Shown here: positions 56,835 to 64,000 of the stretch, piece by piece
Layout: each line of letters opens with the position of its first letter
Position numbering within the stretch: position 1 is the first letter of the stretch
NCBI GenBank assembly: GCA_031761405.1
Contig: JASEVX010000003.1
Coordinates: 62,790,423-62,854,422, forward strand
DNA from: Serripes groenlandicus
Lineage: Eukaryota; Mollusca; Bivalvia; Cardiida; Cardiidae
Length of the DNA stretch: 64,000 nt
Reading direction: 5' to 3'
Program-made: the position numbers and the translations under genes
Notes under the pieces: generated by a model
Database searches by the model: none
The model's input: only the letters and a program-made list of their open reading frames with translations
What the model was told of the DNA's origin: nothing

Positions 56835-57078
56835 CAAGAAACCGCTGAAGACGGTAAAGCCGAATTGTCGGCCATTTGACCTAACAAATCGACAAACCAA
56901 GGTCAAAGTAACCATATAAATCAAGTTTGTAACCCTTTCCAGTGCTGAGATTTTGCCCCAACCTGAAACTTTAACAAACATGTTGACGGACGGACAGACA
57001 TACAGACAGACAGACGGACAGACGGACATCGCCAATCTATAGACTGGAATTGCTAGAGCAATCCGGCCAAAAATTGTT
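56835..57078 (+). mobile_element. Helitron-like element, family (iv), second copy
   Basis: It starts aacaagaaaccgctgaagac, carries acggacagacatacagacag near 56987-57020, and ends gaattgctagagcaatccgg then ccaaaaa. Confidence 0.75.
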
Positions 57079-57403
57079 GTCCCGTTACTACTTGAGACAA
57101 AAGTGCATCATCGGCTTCATCATTGTTGACAGCATATACCGACAAATTAGTGTCCCTTCTTGATTGCAAGCAGACAATGTTTTCATTTACCCGACGGCGA
57201 CGGTTCATTGAGTCACAACTGAGGGAGTGCATACTTTCGTGGATTATAACGGTATCGCACATTCAGGTACAATATGCCAGTCCGTCGACGTGATAGAACT
57301 GAAATAATGTTGAAAGCGGCGTAAAACCCAAATAAACAAACAAAAAAACAAACAAACAATATGCCGTCCACCACTTTGATTACATATACAAGTTTAGTAA
57401 AGT
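57079..57403. other. Unrecognised, with a short SINE tail
   Basis: A SINE tail (gttgaaagcggcgtaaaacc then aaataaacaaac) lies at about 57285-57350, plus strand. Confidence 0.5.
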
Positions 57404-57903
57404 CAGGGACGTAGATAAGAGGGATAGGCAACTCCATCCGTACACTCCGTATCTGGTTAAAATATCACGCATAGAAAAAAAAATGTCAAAATGTTCACAT
57501 TTTGTAGCAAATAAAACTTTGAAGTCACAATTTGCACATAAACAAAACATACATATTCTGAAAGCTTAACATTTCAACTAAGGTTAGAGATACAATGAAT
57601 AACTGGAATTTCTTTGTATTTTGAACAATGATTGGTTTAAAAGACGCAGCTATTGGGATTTCTGAATTATATTATTTTTTTCCAAAAATTAATCGACATT
57701 TTTCATACAGATAACATATTATCAAAACCTGTAATATATTAAAATATGTTTATCTACTGCAATAGAAGAATGTTTAAACTTCCAGATTGTTTTTTTTTTT
57801 ACCATATCTTGAATAGTTTTTGAGTTTTACTTGCTACACATGTCGGCACGGGTGATATTTTAGTATATAATTTAGTTACTTATCCCTCTTATCTACGTCC
57901 CTG
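57404..57903. mobile_element. 500-bp inverted-repeat element (cagggacg ends)
   Basis: The first and last 23 bases (57404-57426, 57881-57903) are perfect inverted repeats beginning cagggacgtagataagag. gtaaagt flanks both sides (57397-57403 and 57904-57910). The interior is AT-rich and non-coding. A 7-8-bp duplication with cagg-type ends fits a hAT- or P-type non-autonomous element (inference). Confidence 0.88.
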
Positions 57904-58019
57904 GTAAAGTAAAAAGATAAAATGTGTGTGCAACATTTTAAAAGTCCAAAACAACAAATTAAACAAGACGGCCCTAAATCGCTCAGCGAAACACATAACA
58001 GTCTCAGACTGCTGAAATA

Positions 58020-58435
58020 AACAAGAGGCCCATGAGGGCCTATGCTCTACTGGTATGGTTCTTTGGTCATTTTCAATCCAGAGCATGTATGTATGGTGAA
58101 GATCGGATAGTAAATGGAGGCTCTTTTGTGTTCACAAGCTGTATTATAGCAATTTTTACAATTTCATGGGCCATAATCCAGTCCTGCATGGGCGGATCTG
58201 GCTGGTTTTCAAAAGGAACCAAGCTCTCATCAATATTTTACTACTATCCAAGTTTGGTGAAGATCAGATAGTAAATGGAGCCTCTATTGTGTTCACATGC
58301 TCAATTATAGCAATTTGGACTATTTCAAGGGCCATAATCCAGACATGCATGGGCGGATCTGGCTGAAATTGTTTACGGACGCACGCACGCACGGACGACG
58401 GACGAATCGCCACGACATAAGCCAGTAGAGCTAAA
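58020..58435 (+). mobile_element. Helitron-like element, family (ii), complete short copy
   Basis: The 5' end is aacaagaggcccatgagg with gctctactgg (58044-58053). Two core units follow (gtgaagatcggatagtaaat), then cgcacgcacgcacggacg, and a 3' end with ccagtagagctaaaa (58422-58436). The subterminal motifs are inverted mates. Confidence 0.8.
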
Positions 58436-59902
58436 AATGCAGTCTCCAGTGTTTGAAGATTCTCCTTCATTTCGGCCTAGTGACCTAGTTTTAGAGTCAA
58501 TATGACCCATATTTGAACTTGATCTAGATATCATTAAGACTATTTCTGTCAAAATCTGAAGCTGCTGAAGCAAAAAATGCAGCCTCTAGAGTGTTAACAA
58601 GATTTTCATTAAATTTGGCCTTGTGACCTAGTTTTAGTCCGTACATGACCCATTTTTGTTTCAAGTTAAAAATGCAGCCTACAGTGTTAAAAAGATGTTC
58701 CTACAATTTGACCTTATGACCTAATTATTGACCCAATATGACCCATATTCAATCTTGGCCTAGATATCATTTAGACAAACATTCTGAAAAATGTTCAAGC
58801 TGCTGAAGATAATCAAAGTACTGAAAGTACTAAAATGCGGGGGATGTTGGCTCTAGAGTGTTAATAAGATGTTCCTTCAATTTGACCCAACATGACCCAT
58901 GTTAGAACTTTACCTAGATATCACCATGAAAAACATTCTGATAAAGTTTCAACATGCTCAATCTAAAAATGCACTATCCAGAGTGTTAACAAGATTTTCC
59001 TTCAATTTGGCCTAGTCACCAATTTTTTTAACCCGGTATGACCCATATTCAAACTTGACCTAGATATCATTTAGATAGAATTCTGACCAAATTTCAAGCT
59101 GCTGTGGCCAAAAAAGATGCTTCTACAGAGTTAACAAGATTTTCCTTCAATTTGGCCTAGTGACCTAGTTTCTGACCCAATATGACCAATATTCGAACTT
59201 GACCTGGATATTATTAAAACAAACATTCAGACACAATTTCTAACTGCTGAAGCAAAAATTGAGGCCTCTAGAGTGTTAACAAGATTTTCCTTCAATTTGA
59301 CCTAGTGGCCTAGTTTCTGACCCATATTCGAACTTGATTTACATATCTTTAAAACAAACATTGACAAAATGTCAAACTGCTGAAGCAAAAATTGCGGCCT
59401 CTAGAGTGTTAACAAGCTTTTCCTTCAATTTGACCTAGTGACCTACTTTTTGACCCAATAAGGCGTCTAGAGTGTTAACAATATTTTCCTTCAATTTGAC
59501 CTAGTGACCTAGATTTTGACCTCAAATGGACCAGTTTCGAATTTGTCCAAGATATGATGGAGATGAATGTTCTGATAAACTGTCATGAAGATCCGATGCA
59601 AAATGTAGCCTGTAGAGTGTTAACAAGGGTAAATGTTGACGATGCACGACAGCCGTATTTCCATAATTTTCATTGCAGGGATTTTCTCAAAAGGATTTTG
59701 AGCCACCCGCTTTCAAGCTAATCGTTTTCCATATATTTAAAAGAAAAATTTAAGATCCTTATGTCTAACTTAAATTTCTAAATTATGTATACAACTTCAT
59801 GGATTAAAACTTTACATTTGTGTACGTTTACTTTGTATAATGTGCATAACTGTTTAGCTTGTTGTGAAACGTATTTACATGTAACTGATCCCTAGACAAT
59901 CA

Positions 59903-60025
59903 TTTGTTTGTTTGGAGTTTAACGCCGCTTTCAACAGCTTTGGTCATATCACGGCGGTCAGTGCACCTACCCATGTTTTCCTGGCTTTCCCACACCAGTA
60001 CTTACACAACATTCTTTCGAAGCCA
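59903..60025 (-). mobile_element. 5'-truncated SINE nested in the Helitron-like element
   Basis: ccctagacaatca at 59890-59902 and ccctggacaatca at 60026-60038 are the target duplication (one mismatch). The 123-bp insert matches the tail part of the SINE at 52429-52700. The empty site is visible in the inverted copy near 5860-5880. Confidence 0.9.
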
Positions 60026-60899
60026 CCCTGGACAATCAAGAAAAATTGTCCATTTTGAAAAAACAGAGGGCAGCATAATCTTTTTACAAATTTACATTTC
60101 CTGTAAGCTGGGAATGACAATATACGGTGGTATTCAGCACAGCTGAATCCCCCGCATAAAAAGTGTGGCTTATATAGTTTTATGAATAGTTTCCATCAAT
60201 TTGCCTTTGTTTTTGACTGGACATGACCCATATTCAAATTTGGCTTACGTATCATCAAGATAAACATTCTGCCAAAGTTTCAATATTTCAAGAAAATTTG
60301 TCTTTGTGACCTAGCTTTTGACCGTACATGACCCGACCCATATTCAAACTTGGCCTACATTTCAACAAGACAAACATTCTGACAAAGTTTCAATGTTTTC
60401 AAGTTAAAAATGCAGCCTCCAGTGTTCACAAGATTTTCCTTCAATTTGACCTAGTAAACTAGTTTGAGACCCAATATGACCCATATTCAAACTTGACCTA
60501 GACAAACATTAGACAATATTTCAAGCTGCTGAACCAAAAATCGAGCCCTCTAGTGTTAACAATAATTTCCTTCAATTTGGCCTAGTGACCTTCTATTTTA
60601 CCTAACATAACCCATATTCGAACTTGGCCTACATATCATCAAGACAATCATTCTGGTAAAGTTTCAACATGCTCAAGTTAATAATGCGGCTTCGAAAGTT
60701 AACAAGATTTCCCTTCAATTTGACCTCATATGGCCCAGTTACGGACTCGCCCAAGAATGATAGAGATGAATGTTCTGATAAAATTTCATGAAAATTGGAT
60801 GCAAAATGTAGCTTGTAGAGGCAATTGTTGATGACGCACGACGGACAAAATGTGATCACAATAGCTCTCCCTGAAAGCATTGTGCTCAGGTGAGCTAAA

Positions 60900-61405
60900 T
60901 AAAAAAAACTGGCCCGCCCAGCATCTTTATCATTCATTGTGAAGATGGTTATTAGATGAACAAGTTTTCCAAATTTTAAAGTAATAGGTTTGATAGTTTC
61001 CATGTAAGAGACCAAAACGCAAAATTTAACCAACTATGTCCAATTCTCAAAACTGACCAAAATACATCAAGATTTATGTTTTTACTCCGAAAAAACAGGC
61101 CCACTCAGCATCTTGATCATACACATAGGTTTGATAGTTTCCAAGTAAGTGACCTAAATGGAAAACGTAACCAACTATGCGCAATTCTTAAAATCAACCA
61201 AAATACATCAACATCACACTCAGCATCTTTAGCATACAATTTGAAGAAGGGTATTAGATGAACACATTTTCCAAGTTTCAAAGTATTAGGTTTGATAGTT
61301 TTCATGTAAGTGACCTAAACGCAAAACTAAACCAACGCTGCCGACGACGACGATCAAGTGACGACAATAGCTTGTCTTTTTTTTCCAAAAATCAGACGAG
61401 CTTAA
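60900..61405 (+). mobile_element. Helitron-like core units with a 3' hairpin
   Basis: About three units of roughly 170 bp carry aggtttgatagtttcc and cccagcatctt. They end in gctgccgacgacgacg and a hairpin cttgtctttttttt ... aatcagacgagcttaaaa. Confidence 0.6.
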
Positions 61406-61640
61406 AATACCTAAGTTGAAAAAAAAATAGAAAATTCAGCAAAAAATCTAAACTTATTTGCTATGTTGAAGTACTTTATTTATTAGATGTGTGTGCAAAT
61501 TTGAAATCATTCTAACAAAAAATGAAGATGTTATGCCCAATTCGCAGACGTGCTTGTTATTGTTGTCCCAATGCAACCTATGCGCAAAACATAACACGTG
61601 CCGAAGATAAATTTACAATAAATCGTCCTCTTTTTTCTTA
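61406..61640. other. No recognisable feature
   Basis: AT-rich sequence without repeat or coding signal. Confidence 0.35.
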
Positions 61641-62611
61641 AACAAGAGGCCCATGAGGGCCTAAGCTCTACTGGGATGGTTCTTTAGTCATTTTCAATCC
61701 AGAGCATGTATGTATAGTGAAGATCGTATAGTAAATGGAGGCTCTATTGTGTTCACAAGCTGTTTTATAGCAATTTTGACAATTTCAAGGGCCATAATCC
61801 AGTCTTGTATGGGCGGATCTGGCTGGTTTGCGGAAGGAATCGAGCTCTCATCAATATTTAACTACCATCAAAGTTTGGTGAAGATCGGATAGTAAATGGA
61901 GGCTCTATTGTGTTCACAAGCTCTATGATAGCAATTTTGACAATTTCAAGGGCCATAATCCAGTCTTGCATGGGCGGATCTGGCTGGTTTGCAAAAGGAA
62001 CCGGGCTCTTATCAATATTTAACTACTATCTAAGTTTAGTGAAGATCGGATAGTAAATGGAGGCTCTATTGTGTTCACAAGCTGTATTAAAGCAATTTGA
62101 CAATTTCAAGGGCCATAATCCAGTCATGCAAGGGCACATCTGGCTGGTTTTCTAAAGGAACCGAGATCTCATCAATATTCAACTACAATTTAAGTTTGAT
62201 GAAGATTAGATAGTAAATGGAGCCTCTATTGTGTTCACAAGCTCTATTATAAGAATTTCTGGTTTGCGAAAGGAACCGAGCTCACATGGATATCTAAGTA
62301 CTGTATAAGTTTGATTGAGATACAATCAAAACTGAAGACTTTATCGTGTTCACAAGCTCTATTATAGCAATTTTGACAATTTCAAGGGCTATAATCCAGT
62401 CTTGCATGGGCGGATCTGGCTGGTTTGCAAAAGGAACCGAGCTCTCATGGATATCTAACTACTGTACAAGTTTGATTGAGATACAATCAAAACTGAAGAC
62501 TGTATCGCGTTCACAAGCAACTGTTTACGGACGGACAAACGCATGCATGTACGCATGGACGCACACACGACAGACACCACACAACAGCATAAGCTCTACT
62601 GGCGCTAAAAA
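61641..62611 (+). mobile_element. Helitron-like element, family (ii), longer copy
   Basis: The 5' end is aacaagaggcccatgagg with gctctactgg (61665-61674). About five core units follow (ggccataatccagtcttg), then acggacggacaaacgcatg near 62527, and a diverged 3' end gctctactggcgctaaaa. Confidence 0.8.
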
Positions 62612-62629
62612 TCAGACAGGCTAAAAATG

Positions 62630-63230
62630 GTAGTATGGATTTCCTTCCTTGGAGCTCAGTATTGTGGGGTTAGCATATAAGAAATGGTAATTTACAGAGG
62701 AAACGCCATGATGAAACTGAAAAATTGTTGAAAGCAGCCTCAACTGAAACACCATGTAAACAACCCTATTTTTGCCTTACTGTATTTGGAGTATTCTGCT
62801 GTAAATGCGTTGCATGTGGGAAACGGTTCACGGCAATATTACATTCTTAATGACTTAGGTTTTCATTGGTATAACTCCCGCTTCTTGTTTGTCAACCTTC
62901 TGCCATGAAACAATATATATAATGGACTGTCATAAGTAATACCACCATTTATATAAGCACCTTCAAGTGGTTTTAAAAGCAGATAAGTGAACCTACTCTG
63001 AAAAGCTTATCTTCACATACAGATTTAGTTATTTACATTTATTTACATATTTCATTGTCATAGTGTCTAACTGTAATGTGCATTAACAAAAATTATTAAA
63101 TCATCCTTAACAATACACTCATATCCACACTAAAATCACACAGTGATATAGTTTCTTTTCAATATGTATCATTTTATGCATGATTAGATTGGGTCGTTTT
63201 TTTACTACACTTGTATATTAACAATCATCA
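62630..63230. repeat. 3' flank of zinc-finger copy B with SINE tail
   Basis: A headless SINE (62640-62745) is followed by the same block order as 48930-49210 and 54030-54310, then by sequence homologous to 54540-54757. Confidence 0.72.
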
Positions 63231-63863
63231 CTAAAATAAGCTTTTTTCTCTAGGATGCTTTCTCTTGTGGTCGACTAATTGTTTTTTCTGATTACATGCA
63301 TGCTCGCATACATCACAGTTATAAGGTTTCTCTCCAGTGTGTATTCTTTTGTGTAAGATTAAATGTTGCTTCTGCTTACATGCATATTCACAAACCTCAC
63401 ATTTATAAGATTTTTCTCCAGTATGTATTCTCTTGTGACTGATTAAAACATGCTTAACGCTACAGGCATATTCACAAACAGCACATTTGTATGGTTTCTC
63501 TCCAGTGTGAATTCTTTTGTGTAAGATTAAATGTGACTTCTGCTTACATGCATACTCACAATCCTCACATTTATACGGTTTCTCTCCAGTATGTATTCTC
63601 TTCTGACTGATCAAAACATGCTTAACACTACAGATATATTGACAAACATCGCATTTGTAAGGTTTCTCTCCAGTGTGTATTCTTTTGTGTCTGATTAAAT
63701 GTTGGTTCCGACTACATGCATATTCACAAACATCACATGTGTAAGGTTTCTCTCCAGTATGTACTGTCTTGTGTTTGGTTACCGTACTTTGTATGTGCAT
63801 GTCCATCACATGCATAGGGATACTCTCCATTTTGTAATTTCTTTTAAATGCCTTTATATTCAC
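63231..63863 (-). CDS. C2H2 zinc-finger protein, six fingers (copy B, probably decaying)
   Basis: A paralogue of the gene at 54758-55423, with the same 28-residue spacing; zinc cysteines start at residues 43, 71, 99, 127, 155 and 183. Finger 2 has Gln87 where the first zinc histidine should be (codon CAG from a single base change near 63603; finger 4, otherwise similar, has His). Fingers 2-3 and 4-5 look like an internal two-finger duplication. The C-terminus ends KHPREKSLF, with a changed linker. Relative to copy A, a single-base deletion shifts the 5' frame and a block of about 20 bases containing the possible acceptor is missing, so translation could start only at the ATG at 63863. If expressed it would be a nuclear nucleic-acid-binding protein, but it is more likely a pseudogene in progress. 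Confidence 0.72.
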   Translation of the reverse strand: MNIKAFKRNYKMESIPMHVMDMHIQSTVTKHKTVHTGEKPYTCDVCEYACSRNQHLIRHKRIHTGEKPYKCDVCQYICSVKHVLISQKRIHTGEKPYKCEDCEYACKQKSHLILHKRIHTGEKPYKCAVCEYACSVKHVLISHKRIHTGEKSYKCEVCEYACKQKQHLILHKRIHTGEKPYNCDVCEHACNQKKQLVDHKRKHPREKSLF

Positions 63864-64000
63864 AAGTACAAAATGTACCTTTTTGCATCAGTTTTGACTT
63901 GTTATTCATAAGCAGTTACCTTAATTTAGTGTTCTAAAATATTCATTTCACCTCAATAATAAATGTAAAAAAATTACAATTAATTGCTGTATATGATTTA
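63864..64000. other. 5' flank of zinc-finger copy B to the window edge
   Basis: Homologous to about 55394-55510 beside copy A, but lacking the block with the possible splice acceptor. Any upstream exon lies outside the window. Confidence 0.5.

Larger units (their letters stand above)
57962..60899 (+). mobile_element. Long Helitron-like element, family (i), with nested insertions
   Basis: The 5' end is aacaagacggccctaaatcg then ctcagcg; the 3' end is tgtgctcaggtgagctaaa after a gacgcacgacgg stretch. Between them lie many core units of about 180 bp (tcaatttgacctagtgacc). Two insertions are nested: a family (ii) element at 58020-58435 and a SINE at 59903-60025. The middle part is the inverted partner of 5764-8835. 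Confidence 0.7.

Overview
The window looks like animal nuclear DNA, most probably from a bivalve mollusc. This rests on repeat content, not on a database match. There are many tRNA-derived SINEs whose 3' tails end in a gttgaaagcggcg-type motif. There are several element families built like the bivalve 'pearl' / Helitron-like interspersed elements: a tandem core, a GACA/GACG microsatellite and a 3' hairpin. Miniature inverted-repeat elements are numerous and coding density is very low. Only three loci look like host genes.

Layout. 1-4.5 kb: a decayed Ty3/gypsy retrotransposon on the minus strand inside long inverted arms. 4.5-12.3 kb: SINEs, a core-repeat array carrying a 0.93-kb inverted-repeat element, fragments of a TTAA-flanked miniature element, and a tandem duplication. 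12.4-20.5 kb: a CGAGGG-ended miniature element, a 19-bp minisatellite with an embedded 38-bp higher-order array, a hAT transposase remnant, AT-rich microsatellite DNA and a degenerate GC-richer repeat field. 20.5-23.7 kb: an SLC26 anion transporter with an uninterrupted 710-codon reading frame, preceded by a good splice acceptor. 24-35 kb: miniature elements and hairpins. 35.06-38.6 kb: two adjacent satellites, about 70 bp and 84 bp. 38.6-53.6 kb: more elements, a GA microsatellite, and inverted partners of sequences on the left side. 53.9-64 kb: a LINE endonuclease scrap and two related C2H2 zinc-finger genes on the minus strand, about 8.5 kb apart, with a third copy of their shared 3' flank near 49 kb.

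The SLC26 protein should be a membrane anion exchanger. The zinc-finger proteins should be nuclear nucleic-acid-binding proteins, but sequence defects suggest at least one is decaying. The genes show no functional link to one another.

No new cellular system is supported. The best leads concern mobile-DNA architecture: a shared terminal plan across at least four Helitron-like families; two inverted-repeat miniature families with clear target-site duplications; well-dated nested insertions; and a set of inverted duplications whose partners occur in mirror order across the window, including one of the SLC26 5' flank. All alignments were made by eye and no identities were computed.
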